DNA of 64,000 bases from CBETVX01 sp965539935. GTDB taxonomy: Bacteria; Bacillota; Clostridia; Peptostreptococcales; Caminicellaceae. Shown in pieces: positions 16,129 to 24,240 of the stretch. The notes below the pieces were generated by a model, which saw nothing but the letters and a program-made list of their open reading frames with translations, had not been told where the DNA came from and did no database searches. Position numbers and translations under genes: made by a program. The stretch spans positions 1-64,000 of the forward strand of contig CBETVX010000009.1 of NCBI GenBank assembly GCA_965539935.1, read 5' to 3'. How positions within the stretch are numbered: position 1 is the stretch's first letter; every line of letters starts with the position of its first letter.

Positions 16129-16893
16129 TTATATTTTCTTAATTAAATGATACTCATAAAGGGCTTTTTCTGAATGGACTTTTCTCAAGGTAATACCAAA
16201 TATATTTTCAATTTCAACATTATCACAAAGATTTTCTGGTTTACCTTCTGCAACTATTGTTCCATTATTTATAACCTTAATTTCATTGCCATAGGTAAAA
16301 GCCTGAGGCAGATCATGGGCTACAGTAATTATATTTTTTCCTTCTTTATTAAGATTATCTATAATTTCCATTAATTCTATTTGATGATTAATATCTAAAA
16401 AAGTGGTAGGTTCATCTAAAATAATTGTTTTAGCATCTTGAGCAATGATCATGGCAAGATAAACCCTTTGTCTTTCACCACCAGATAGTTCTGTAATCTT
16501 GCGGTTTAAAATATCCTTAATTGATGTGACTTCTATAGCATAGGAAATCTTATCCTTATCCTCTTGTCTAAGAGTTCTAGAAAAGCCTAAGTAAGGAAAT
16601 CGACCATGTTCAATCAATGTTTTTACATCAATGGATGGAATTTCCCTTATTTGAGGAAGATAAGCAATTTCCTTAGCCCTTTCTATTGGTGAAAATTTCT
16701 TTATATCTATATTATTTAACAAAACCTTTCCAGTATAATTTTTTAATCCAATAATAGTTCTTAATAAAGTAGATTTTCCACATCCGTTTTTACCAATTAT
16801 ACAAACAAAATCCCCTTCAGAAAAAGTCGTTGAGATATTATTGAGAATAACCCTATTTCCATAGGAAACTGTGAGGTTTTTTAATTCTATCAA
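16129..16893 (-). CDS. ABC transporter ATP-binding protein, iron-complex/corrinoid type (FecE/BtuD-like)
   Basis: 254 residues. Walker A GKNGCGKST is at residues 34-42, the signature LSGGERQR near 137-144, Walker B AKTIILDEPTTFLD near 153-166, and the H-loop VAHD near 194. It powers the permease encoded immediately upstream, overlapping it by 4 bases. Members of this group import ferric siderophores, haem or cobamides. The substrate is not fixed by sequence. It is the last gene of a three-gene operon (binding protein, permease, ATPase) followed by a terminator. Confidence 0.93.
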   Translation of the reverse strand: MIELKNLTVSYGNRVILNNISTTFSEGDFVCIIGKNGCGKSTLLRTIIGLKNYTGKVLLNNIDIKKFSPIERAKEIAYLPQIREIPSIDVKTLIEHGRFPYLGFSRTLRQEDKDKISYAIEVTSIKDILNRKITELSGGERQRVYLAMIIAQDAKTIILDEPTTFLDINHQIELMEIIDNLNKEGKNIITVAHDLPQAFTYGNEIKVINNGTIVAEGKPENLCDNVEIENIFGITLRKVHSEKALYEYHLIKKI

Positions 16894-17918
16894 ATTTCTA
16901 ACCTCCTTTTCTTATTAAACAACTGGTATAAGAAAAATGGAGCACCTAGAAAGGAAAGGATAATGCCTACGGGTATTTCATAGGGGATAAAAATAATACG
17001 AGCTAAGGTATCACAAAATAAAAGGAATCCTCCCCCAATGAGAGCTGTAAATGGAATAAGCCATCTATAATCTATTTCAAAAATATTTCTAACTATATGG
17101 GGAACAATTAACCCAACGAAACCAATAAGTCCACCAATACATACTGCACTGGCAGCCAATAGAGCACCGCACATAATAGTTAGAAAACGACATACTGCTA
17201 CATTTAGTCCTAAAGAAGTAGCCACTTCATCTCCCAATAATAGAATATTTAATCTGGAGGATAATAAAAAAGACCCTAATAATCCTATAAAAATAAATAC
17301 TATAGAGTACTTTATTAATTCAATATTTACTGTACTGAAGCCCCCAATATAAAATGAAGTTTTATCCATAATAACCTCTGGTTTTAAAGTTATAATTGCG
17401 TCGGTTCCTGCAGACATTAAACTAGATATGGCTATACCTGCCATAACAATAGTGCTTCTACTACTTCCAGTTTTTTTTGCAATTCCATAGACTAATAATG
17501 CTGTAAATATTGCTCCAATAAAGGCTGAAATAACTTTTGCTGAAAATATTGAGGGAAATAATATAGAAGAAAGAACAACAAATAGTCCCGACCCAGAATT
17601 CACACCAATAATCCCCGGTGAAGCTAGGGGATTATTTAAGGTAACCTGCAAAAGAAGTCCTGCAAGGGCAAAGGCTATTCCACAAAAATATGCTGATATT
17701 ATCCGTGGTAGTCTGGCATATAAAATTATATCCGATACTGTATTATTTGTAGTTCCACCAAAAATGAAAGATATAATCTCTTTAAAGCTAATATTAGCAG
17801 CTCCTACAAATAAACTTATGATAATGAAAATTATTGTAATAATAAAACATAAAAAAAGACTCATGAGTTTATTCTGCTTTATATATTTCTGGATATATGA
17901 TTTTAAGTAGATATTCAT
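16890..17918 (-). CDS. FecCD-family iron-complex/corrinoid ABC permease
   Basis: 342 residues from ATG at 17918, which follows GGGGAGATTCTT; this start overlaps the end of the binding-protein gene by 50 bases. A later ATG at 17864 avoids the overlap but has no ribosome site. About ten membrane segments and the motifs NPLASPGIIGVNSGSG (near 105) and GLIGFVGLIVPHIVRN (near 265) are typical of FecCD permeases. Overlap with both neighbours indicates a tightly coupled operon for a metal-chelate importer. Confidence 0.93.
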   Translation of the reverse strand: MNIYLKSYIQKYIKQNKLMSLFLCFIITIIFIIISLFVGAANISFKEIISFIFGGTTNNTVSDIILYARLPRIISAYFCGIAFALAGLLLQVTLNNPLASPGIIGVNSGSGLFVVLSSILFPSIFSAKVISAFIGAIFTALLVYGIAKKTGSSRSTIVMAGIAISSLMSAGTDAIITLKPEVIMDKTSFYIGGFSTVNIELIKYSIVFIFIGLLGSFLLSSRLNILLLGDEVATSLGLNVAVCRFLTIMCGALLAASAVCIGGLIGFVGLIVPHIVRNIFEIDYRWLIPFTALIGGGFLLFCDTLARIIFIPYEIPVGIILSFLGAPFFLYQLFNKKRRLEI

Positions 17919-18819
17919 AAGAATCTCCCCATTTATTGTTTGGCTTATAATGAAATAAATCTTTGGGTAATATAAATACATTATTATTTTTAACTGCCTT
18001 TAAATTATTCCAAGCTGGATTTGAAACTAAGGATTCATTTAATGAAGAAAGAGCTTTTTTCTCATCACTTCCCATGGTAGTAATGAAAATATACTCTGGA
18101 TTAGCTTCTATAATTGCTTCCATACTTAAATCTTCTAGTATAGAATTATTACTTCTTGCAATATTATTTATCCCGACTTCATCTAAAATATCACAAACAA
18201 TATTATCCCTAGCCTTTGCACGTACCCCTGAAGAATAACTCCTTAGTACTAAAGCACTTATTTCACTGTTCTCCATATTTGGAAGCTTTTCCATTAACTC
18301 TTTAACCCTATCTTCTACCTCTTGTCCATTTATTTCATAATATTTTTCTTCTCCTGTTATAGAAGTGAAGTTTTTAAGGGTTAATAAATAATCTTCCAAA
18401 TTTTCAACTTTACATATATAATATGGAATCTTTGCCTTATCTAAAATATCTGTCATATTAATGTGATTTTCTATATCCTTTGATAAAATCACAAGGTCTG
18501 GTTGTAAAGATAAAATCTGTTCTGTATTGGGATCTTTTATGGTTCCCACAATGGCCACTTCCTCTTTAGAAAGGCCTAAATTCCTTCCTTCAAAGGCATC
18601 ACTAGATATTCCAGCTAATTTTCCTCCTGAAAGCATCCATATTTCTCCAAAGGAAGAAGATAAAGCAACAACCCTCTCAGGAGATTTATTTACTATTACC
18701 TCATGGCCTGTACTATCTATAACAGAAATAGTTTCTCCACTTTGTTTAACATCTTCTTTAGCAGAACAACCTGCAAATATTATACTTATAACAATAATTA
18801 AAAACAAAATCTTCTTCAT
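17869..18819 (-). CDS. Iron-complex ABC transporter substrate-binding lipoprotein
   Basis: 316 residues with a lipoprotein signal: MKKILFLIIVISIIFAGC, with the lipobox cysteine at residue 18. The mature protein is a class III periplasmic-binding (TroA/FepB-like) fold with two lobes joined by a long helix; the entry motif is ERVVALSSSFGEIWMLSGG near 53-71. It captures the ligand outside the membrane and delivers it to the permease encoded next. The ligand could be a siderophore, haem or cobamide. I see no classical Fur box directly before this gene, only AT-rich imperfect repeats near 18841-18865. Confidence 0.92.
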   Translation of the reverse strand: MKKILFLIIVISIIFAGCSAKEDVKQSGETISVIDSTGHEVIVNKSPERVVALSSSFGEIWMLSGGKLAGISSDAFEGRNLGLSKEEVAIVGTIKDPNTEQILSLQPDLVILSKDIENHINMTDILDKAKIPYYICKVENLEDYLLTLKNFTSITGEEKYYEINGQEVEDRVKELMEKLPNMENSEISALVLRSYSSGVRAKARDNIVCDILDEVGINNIARSNNSILEDLSMEAIIEANPEYIFITTMGSDEKKALSSLNESLVSNPAWNNLKAVKNNNVFILPKDLFHYKPNNKWGDSYEYLLKIIYPEIYKAE

Positions 18820-19161
18820 ATATTAGAATTCACCTACCAAAATAATATTTATAATTTTATTATCTCAACAGTACTACTTTACTACAAATTTCTTATAATT
18901 CAAATAGGTTTACTATAAAAAAGTTTTACAATTTATGTCTTAACCCCTATTATTGACCTTTATCTATTTTCCAACTGGCAGTTTGATTTTAAATCTGGTT
19001 ATATCGACCATAAATTACTACAGAGCAAATATAATAAAACCTTAATCATTAATATTTTACAGATTTAAACAGTCAACTAATTAACATATTTTAAAAGTTC
19101 TCTATTAGAATTTGCTTCAATAATGTTTACTACTATTTTATAGTGTTATGAAGATAACTCT
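18820..19161. other. Divergent intergenic region between the ABC importer and the Fur-box gene
   Basis: About 340 bases of AT-rich sequence without a convincing ORF. It must hold the importer promoter on the minus strand; I cannot assign it with confidence. The Fur box and promoter for the rightward gene begin at 19162. Confidence 0.5.
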
Positions 19162-19180
19162 ATTGATAATCATTATCAAT
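19162..19180 (+). promoter_or_regulatory. Perfect Fur box
   Basis: TGATAATCATTATCA at 19164-19178 exactly matches the Bacillus-type 7-1-7 Fur consensus TGATAATNATTATCA and extends as a palindrome to ATTGATAATCATTATCAAT. It ends 4 bases before the -35 of the following promoter, so iron-bound Fur would block transcription. Confidence 0.88.
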
Positions 19181-19184
19181 TATC

Positions 19185-19213
19185 TTGATATTTAACTCCT
19201 CTTCCTTTATAAT
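19185..19213 (+). promoter_or_regulatory. Sigma-A promoter of the Fur-box gene
   Basis: TTGATA (19185-19190) and a perfect TATAAT (19208-19213) are separated by 17 bases, 33 bases before the start codon and next to the Fur box. Confidence 0.8.
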
Positions 19214-19245
19214 ATAAAGGAAAAACAAAATAAGGGGCGATTGAA

Positions 19246-19548
19246 ATGAAAACAGATATGAATGAAAATTTTGATGAATTTCATTTAGACAACATCATTA
19301 AAGGAGAGCAAAGATTTAAAATTTTGTTAAGTGAAAATGTAAAGGAAGATATTAAAAATGGCAGGATTACCCTTGATACAATAGAGTTTTCTTTACTAGA
19401 TATACCAGATAGTGTTTATAAATCCGTTGGAAAAGAAGAATTCTTGATAGACTGTAAAAATGCAAAAACTAGACTAATTCTTTCTAAAAATAATGAAACT
19501 TTGAAAATATTGATCGCAAAAAAAGCAGAGGACTTCAAAATATATTAA
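19246..19548 (+). CDS. Unknown 100-residue protein under a Fur box
   Basis: AAGGGGCG precedes the ATG at 19246. The product is acidic and soluble, with no signal peptide or membrane segment. It begins MKTDMNENFDEFHLDNI and contains ERFKILLSENV-like and RLILSKNNETLKILIAKK stretches, which suggest a small alpha/beta domain; there is one cysteine (DCKNAKT). I do not recognise a family. A perfect Fur box and strong promoter argue that it is a real gene made under iron limitation. It stands divergent to the FecBCD-type importer, which suggests a role in iron or metal-chelate handling, but nothing in the sequence proves it. Confidence 0.75.
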   Translation: MKTDMNENFDEFHLDNIIKGEQRFKILLSENVKEDIKNGRITLDTIEFSLLDIPDSVYKSVGKEEFLIDCKNAKTRLILSKNNETLKILIAKKAEDFKIY

Positions 19549-19622
19549 AAAGACTACTTAAAATTAGTAGTCTCAGTTTATAGACAAAGAATCCCTCCAT
19601 AAGGAAAAATCCTGGAGGGATA
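19549..19622. terminator. Two hairpins between the Fur-box gene and the glycyl-radical activase
   Basis: AGACTACT / AGTAGTCT (about 19551-19573) follows the unknown gene, and ATCCCTCCA / TGGAGGGAT (about 19590-19622) follows the convergent activase gene. Neither has a long T-run, so termination strength is uncertain. Confidence 0.55.
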
Positions 19623-19664
19623 ATCATTTAAAATGGACTCGCTTTTTTATAATTAATTAATCAG

Positions 19665-20570
19665 CTATTTAAAACTGACTAACTCTACTCCTTCATTTTC
19701 AATCACTTTATATAATTCCTTTAAATTTTTCAAAGATGGAGCTTTATACTGGCTATATGGATTTTCCATTCCTAGAGATTCATATTTAGCCTCTCCATAT
19801 GAATGAAAGGGCAATAATTCTATTTTGGGGACTTTTATATTTTCTTTTACGAATTTAACAGTTTTTTTAATGTTTTTTATATCGGAATTCACTCCATCAA
19901 TTACTGGTATTCTTACTACCACAGGTACTTTTAATTCATTAAGTCTTATAATATTATTTAATATCTTATTATTCCCAACTCCTGTATATATTTTATGTTT
20001 CTGATTATCCATATGTTTTATGTCAACAAATATCAAATTCATTTTTTCCAATATATCTTTTACATCATCAAAATTAAAATATCCAGAAGTTTCTATAGCT
20101 AGATCTATAGCTTTGTCATAAAGCTTATAAGTAAGATCCCTAAGTATATCTATTTGAAGGGATGCCTCACCTCCAGAAAAGGTAACCCCACCTCCAGAGT
20201 ACCTATAAAATATTTCTTGTTTTTCTATTATATCTAATATTTCTTCACTAGTATAATGAAAAATCAAATTTTTCCTACTATTATTTGGACATACTTTTGT
20301 ACAAATACCGCATCCCTTACATTTATTTCTTTCAATAGGGTCATTTAAGTTTATTCCTATATCATATGGACAAGCCTGTTTACATCTTCCACATTTTATA
20401 CATGTTCTTTCGTAATAAGCAACTTTTTTAGAACTTGTATAACTCTCTGGATTAGAACACCATTGACATCTAAGGGGGCAACCTGCAAAGAAAATAACAG
20501 TTCTTATTCCATTACCATCATTAACAGAGAAATTCTGTGGTTCCATAAAATATCCACTTATTTTTTTCAT
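19665..20570 (-). CDS. Glycyl-radical enzyme activating enzyme (radical SAM)
   Basis: 301 residues from ATG at 20570, which follows AGGAGGAAGCCCT; the longer open frame upstream would extend into the end of the enzyme gene and is not needed. It uses S-adenosylmethionine to create the glycyl radical on its partner. The radical-SAM motif GCPLRCQWC lies near residues 26-34. Two ferredoxin-like clusters follow, CIKCGRCKQACP near 55-66 and CKGCGICTKVCP near 83-94, as in activases of non-PFL glycyl radical enzymes. It starts 76 bases after the enzyme gene and is surely its dedicated activase. Confidence 0.94.
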   Translation of the reverse strand: MKKISGYFMEPQNFSVNDGNGIRTVIFFAGCPLRCQWCSNPESYTSSKKVAYYERTCIKCGRCKQACPYDIGINLNDPIERNKCKGCGICTKVCPNNSRKNLIFHYTSEEILDIIEKQEIFYRYSGGGVTFSGGEASLQIDILRDLTYKLYDKAIDLAIETSGYFNFDDVKDILEKMNLIFVDIKHMDNQKHKIYTGVGNNKILNNIIRLNELKVPVVVRIPVIDGVNSDIKNIKKTVKFVKENIKVPKIELLPFHSYGEAKYESLGMENPYSQYKAPSLKNLKELYKVIENEGVELVSFK

Positions 20571-20646
20571 AGGGCTTCCTCCTACCTTTAGATATAGAGC
20601 TAAAGTTAAAGACATAGCTAAAACAAGCCATGTCTTATTTATGATT

Positions 20647-23016
20647 CTAATATTTCTCGTGGGCTGTTCTTGCAATAATCGCATCTTGCATGGACTTAGA
20701 AAGATTAACGAATTGTGTGCTGTATCCTGCAACCCTCACTAATAAATCCTTATATTCTTCTGGATTATTTTGTGCTTTACGTAATGTTTCAGTCGATATT
20801 GTATTGAACTGAACATGGAAAGCTCCTAATGAAAAGAAGGTTTGAATCATGGAACCTAAATTACTCTGTCCTCTTTTTGTACTCACTAAATCTTCATTTA
20901 ACCTTAAGTTTAATAATGTTCCGCCGGAATGTACATCTTGATTTAATTTTGCCGCTGATCGCATAGCCGCCAAAGGGGTTGAAATATCAGATCCTGCAAA
21001 AGGTGATACACCTTCGGATAATGGTTCCTTAGCTTTTCTACCACATGGAGTAGCTCCAATCACCTTACCCATGGGAAGATAATTTGAAATTCCCATAAAG
21101 GCAGTGATGAAATTATTTCCATTGATATCTTTATATTTGTGTACTTCTCTATAATAATGATTTGCTATTTTGATAGCAATATCATCTACATAGTCAATAT
21201 CATTTCCATACTTAGGGACCGCAATAGCCCTTTGTCTTAGTTCTTCATAACCATTCCAATTTGCGTCTAAAGCTTTTATGAGTGTTTCCATAGTTGTTAC
21301 ATTGTCTTCAAAAACAAGCTTTTTAATTACCGCTAAAGAGTTAGCTGTGACTGCAAGCCCTATCCCTGTAAGTACAGGACCTATGTTATATTTTGCTCCT
21401 GCATCGACTAAATCCTTCCCCTTTATCATACATTCCTCTATACAAGATGATAAAAAAGGTCTAGGGACCATCTCTTTATGAAGTTTTTGTGCTAATAAAG
21501 TGGCTATAACTGAATGTTTTATTAAGTTATCAAATTGTTTAAAAAAGCCATTTTCAACTTCTTCATAGGATTTAAATTCAATAGGTTTTTTCTCATCTAA
21601 GCCTATTTTTTCTCCAGTAATTCTACTTTTTCCTTGATTTAATGCAAATTCTAATGCTGCAGTGAAATTTACATTTACAGCCGATGTCCATTGACCTGTT
21701 TTACGAAAATGGGGTACTACACAGCCACAGTTATTCCAATCCCTGGCATCCTCCGGTTCATAACCTGCATTTATAAGCATTTGATATCCTGCTGTATCGT
21801 TATGAATTGCTGGGAATCCCGTTCCTTTGCTTACTAAATGAGTAACTGCCTGTAGAAAACTAGAAGGACAGTCTTGATGAATTCTAACACTTAAACCTGG
21901 CTGATGGGTTTTTACTCTTTCAGTAGCCTTTAAACACATATATGAAATATCATTTGTGCCATCCTTTCCCTCTCTAGTTTTTCCGCCAACTGTTAAATTC
22001 TGAAATTGATTATATCCAGCAAAAAACTCAGCAGTATTTGAAGATATTGTCCATACCCACTCAGATAGCTTTATCCAAAAAGCTTCGATGAGTTCTTGAG
22101 CCTGTTCCTTTGTGATAATACCATTATCTATATCTGATTTATAGTATGGATACATAAACTGATCGAATCTTCCAATATTTAGAGCCAGTGGATTTTCAGA
22201 TAATATTCCACCTATTTGAGTAAACCAAAGAAACTGAATAGCTTCATAAAAAGTACTAGGAGGGTTTTCAGGTACTTTCCTACATATTCCAGCTATTTTC
22301 AAGAGTTCACCTTTTCTAGTACTGTTTTCTTCTAATAAGACCATTTCTTTAGCCTTTTCTGCATATCTATTTGCAAGGGTAATAATTCCCTCTGATGTAA
22401 TTATAATGGATTCATAAAATATTTTCTTTTTCATATCTTCTGATGATGTAGGATTTAATTTTGAAATATTTTCTTTAGCCTCATTAATAATCCCTCCAAA
22501 GCCTTTTTTGAATAAAACATCTTGATAATCCGGGGTTATTTCTCCTACAGATTGTCTCCATTTAGAGTCGTTATCAACTATCCCAGTATCAACAACTACT
22601 TTTGCAGTATCCTCGGGTAGTTGTGCTAAAAAGGCCTCTTCTAATGATTTACCCTTCCAATAGGGAAAAATATTTTCTCTAACAAATTTTCTTTGCTCAT
22701 CGGTCATAACGTATGGGTCTTGTACTCTCTTATCGAAATTGTCCATTTCTCTATCTACCCAAGTCCATGAGAATTCAGGAGTTAAAATACCGCATTTTCT
22801 AAATTCTCCAATGGCTCCTACAATAAGCTCTCCTTCAAAAATATTAACATCGATTTGTTGACAAGTATCCCTAAAGGCCTTTGCTCTTCTTATAGCTATT
22901 GCTTCACCCTCTGTTTTTTTGTGGGATTCCGTCCATATCCTTGCTCTTTCATATGAAATACATGGTTTTGAATTGATATAATTCTTTTTGGCAATTTCAA
23001 TTCTCTTAGTAATCAT
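20647..23016 (-). CDS. Glycyl radical enzyme, substrate unassigned
   Basis: 789 residues, the length of the PFL2/dehydratase/decarboxylase branch. The glycyl-radical loop VRVAGYSTQF has its Gly at 764, and the active-site cysteine is Cys432 in NNCGCVVPHFRKT. True pyruvate formate-lyase carries adjacent cysteines here, and choline lyase or diol dehydratases usually read GCVEP with a catalytic Glu; this one has Val-Pro-His instead. That leaves an arylacetate-decarboxylase-like or other activity possible. No small Hpd-type subunit, microcompartment shell or aldehyde dehydrogenase is nearby. It is preceded by an XRE-cupin regulator and followed by its activase. The family is certain and the reaction is not. 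Confidence 0.9.
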   Translation of the reverse strand: MITKRIEIAKKNYINSKPCISYERARIWTESHKKTEGEAIAIRRAKAFRDTCQQIDVNIFEGELIVGAIGEFRKCGILTPEFSWTWVDREMDNFDKRVQDPYVMTDEQRKFVRENIFPYWKGKSLEEAFLAQLPEDTAKVVVDTGIVDNDSKWRQSVGEITPDYQDVLFKKGFGGIINEAKENISKLNPTSSEDMKKKIFYESIIITSEGIITLANRYAEKAKEMVLLEENSTRKGELLKIAGICRKVPENPPSTFYEAIQFLWFTQIGGILSENPLALNIGRFDQFMYPYYKSDIDNGIITKEQAQELIEAFWIKLSEWVWTISSNTAEFFAGYNQFQNLTVGGKTREGKDGTNDISYMCLKATERVKTHQPGLSVRIHQDCPSSFLQAVTHLVSKGTGFPAIHNDTAGYQMLINAGYEPEDARDWNNCGCVVPHFRKTGQWTSAVNVNFTAALEFALNQGKSRITGEKIGLDEKKPIEFKSYEEVENGFFKQFDNLIKHSVIATLLAQKLHKEMVPRPFLSSCIEECMIKGKDLVDAGAKYNIGPVLTGIGLAVTANSLAVIKKLVFEDNVTTMETLIKALDANWNGYEELRQRAIAVPKYGNDIDYVDDIAIKIANHYYREVHKYKDINGNNFITAFMGISNYLPMGKVIGATPCGRKAKEPLSEGVSPFAGSDISTPLAAMRSAAKLNQDVHSGGTLLNLRLNEDLVSTKRGQSNLGSMIQTFFSLGAFHVQFNTISTETLRKAQNNPEEYKDLLVRVAGYSTQFVNLSKSMQDAIIARTAHEKY

Positions 23017-23094
23017 AATTCTCCCCCTTGTGTAATAAAGTTTGTAAAAGACTTCAAAATAGAAATCTTATTATTTAAATTATGTTATATAATA

Positions 23095-23114
23095 TATTGT
23101 ACGTTATAACATAT
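23095..23114. promoter_or_regulatory. Candidate operator upstream of the glycyl radical enzyme (copy 1)
   Basis: TATTGTACGTTATAACATAT, 79 bases before the enzyme start. 18 of 20 bases match the copy before the XRE-cupin gene (23762-23781), with the shared core TACGTTA-W-AACATAT. In addition ATGTTATA (23082-23089) and TATAACAT (23105-23112) form an inverted repeat around an AT-rich -10-like region. Confidence 0.65.
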
Positions 23115-23130
23115 AAGAGTTTTAATTTAA

Positions 23131-23163
23131 ATCCAGAATATATTTAATTAATATTCTGGATTA
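23131..23163 (-). terminator. Hairpin after the XRE-cupin gene
   Basis: AATCCAGAATAT / ATATTCTGGATT (12-bp perfect stem, 9-base loop) immediately follows the regulator stop. The tail on the minus strand is only moderately T-rich, so it may terminate partially. Confidence 0.6.
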
Positions 23164-23166
23164 TTT

Positions 23167-23715
23167 CTAATATCTAACTATATTTTGAAATATAACTTCT
23201 GTTTCATAAGGATTACTGTAGGTATGATTTTTATTTGATTTGAATTTTAAAGATGAAGGAGCTTTAAGTTCAAATATTTGATTATCTACAGTCAGTTCTA
23301 AAGTTCCCTTTGTTACAACAATATATTCTTCCCTTGAATTTTTATGAGGTGTAGATACGTGTTTAGCACCAGGAATCAACTTAATATAAAAATATTCGAA
23401 TCCTGCCATTGGATCAAAGGGAAATACATTGTATAAAATCATTTTTCCATCTGATTCATATATGGGCTCCATATCATGAATTGGTATTACTTCAAAATTA
23501 TTAGTTTCACTTCCTAATAACTCAGAAAATGAAATACGCAATCCCGTAGAAATCTTCCATAATGTAGATATTGTGGGGATGGATTCACCTCTTTCAATTT
23601 GGCCTAACATAGCTTTACTTACGCCTGTTAGATTAGAAGTTTCTTCAAGGGTCATGCCCTTTTCAAATCGCACTCTTTTCAATACAGAGCCTATATTGTA
23701 TGTTGGATCATTCAA
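23167..23715 (-). CDS. XRE-family transcriptional regulator with C-terminal cupin domain
   Basis: 182 residues. The N-terminal helix-turn-helix spans about residues 8-65, with KGMTLEETSNLTGVSKAML and IERGESIPTISTLWKIS as recognition parts. A small cupin barrel fills residues ~105-180 (KHVSTPHKNSREEYIVVTKG, with His and Glu residues of the cupin motif), likely a small-molecule sensor. Such regulators usually control an adjacent catabolic gene. It lies upstream of the glycyl radical enzyme in the same direction, and near-identical 20-bp motifs precede both, so it probably regulates itself and the enzyme. The ribosome site is weak (AAAGG). Confidence 0.9.
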   Translation of the reverse strand: MNDPTYNIGSVLKRVRFEKGMTLEETSNLTGVSKAMLGQIERGESIPTISTLWKISTGLRISFSELLGSETNNFEVIPIHDMEPIYESDGKMILYNVFPFDPMAGFEYFYIKLIPGAKHVSTPHKNSREEYIVVTKGTLELTVDNQIFELKAPSSLKFKSNKNHTYSNPYETEVIFQNIVRY

Positions 23716-23761
23716 TTTATTTCAGCCTTTCTTAATATTATTCTCTATATTTTATATTAGA

Positions 23762-23781
23762 TATTATACGTTAAAACATAT
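23762..23781. promoter_or_regulatory. Candidate operator upstream of the XRE-cupin regulator (copy 2)
   Basis: TATTATACGTTAAAACATAT, 18 of 20 bases identical to the copy upstream of the glycyl radical enzyme. On the minus strand it contains a TATAAT, so binding would mask the -10 box and fits autorepression. Confidence 0.65.
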
Positions 23782-24171
23782 TTTAATTAAATAATATCAA
23801 AAAATACTTATTTGTCAATATATTTAAAATGATATAAATTCATTTATTTAGAATAATTACCATTAGTAAAATTTGTATTCACATTTATATCTTGTGAAAT
23901 ATTTGAATATTTAAGCAAGATTTAAATATTTATTTTTTCTTTTTGTTTACCATTACCATAATAATACCTGCTAAAAGAATTAAATGTTTAAAGAATTTTT
24001 TGACAAAATCCCAGTAATTTTTACACAATTCAAATAATAGTTTTGTCTAATTTTATCGAAACTTTTCTTTTTTTTCCTACACAGATACTTATAAAATAAT
24101 TCAAGATGCTTTTATAAGTAACCAAAGTATTTTTTATTATTCTCCAAACAATTTCTAAAATAACTGTAAAT
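23782..24171. other. Gap of about 390 bases without a supported gene
   Basis: Very AT-rich. On the minus strand near 23940-24040 there is a short open stretch encoding a basic, hydrophobic peptide (ending LILLAGIIMVMVNKKKK) with no start codon or ribosome site that I can support; it may be a gene remnant. Nothing else is recognisable. Confidence 0.4.
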
Positions 24172-24204
24172 TAAGAAAAAGCAGGCATTCTAAAGAATAC
24201 CTAC
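24172..24204 (-). terminator. Terminator after the flavodoxin-fold oxidoreductase
   Basis: A 10-bp stem including G-T pairs (GTAGGTATTC / GAATGCCTGC on the minus strand, 24181-24204) followed by TTTTTCTT. Confidence 0.8.
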
Positions 24205-24240
24205 CTCAACTATTGACAAAGAGCATTTTATTATAATATA

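Noticed and set aside
17862..17864. ATG at 17864 as start of the permease
   Set aside because: No ribosome site, whereas GGGGAG precedes the ATG at 17918 at good spacing; the 50-base overlap is acceptable in an operon.
20570..20732. Longer N-terminus for the glycyl-radical activase
   Set aside because: It would overlap the end of the enzyme gene and the extra residues do not resemble activases; AGGAGG supports the ATG at 20570.
20647..23016. Assignment as pyruvate formate-lyase or hydroxyproline dehydratase
   Set aside because: The active-site context GCVVPH fits neither the double-Cys of PFL nor the GCVE-type motif of the dehydratase.
23940..24040. Short hydrophobic basic peptide on the minus strand
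   Set aside because: No acceptable start codon or ribosome site and a stop codon close upstream; recorded only as a possible remnant.
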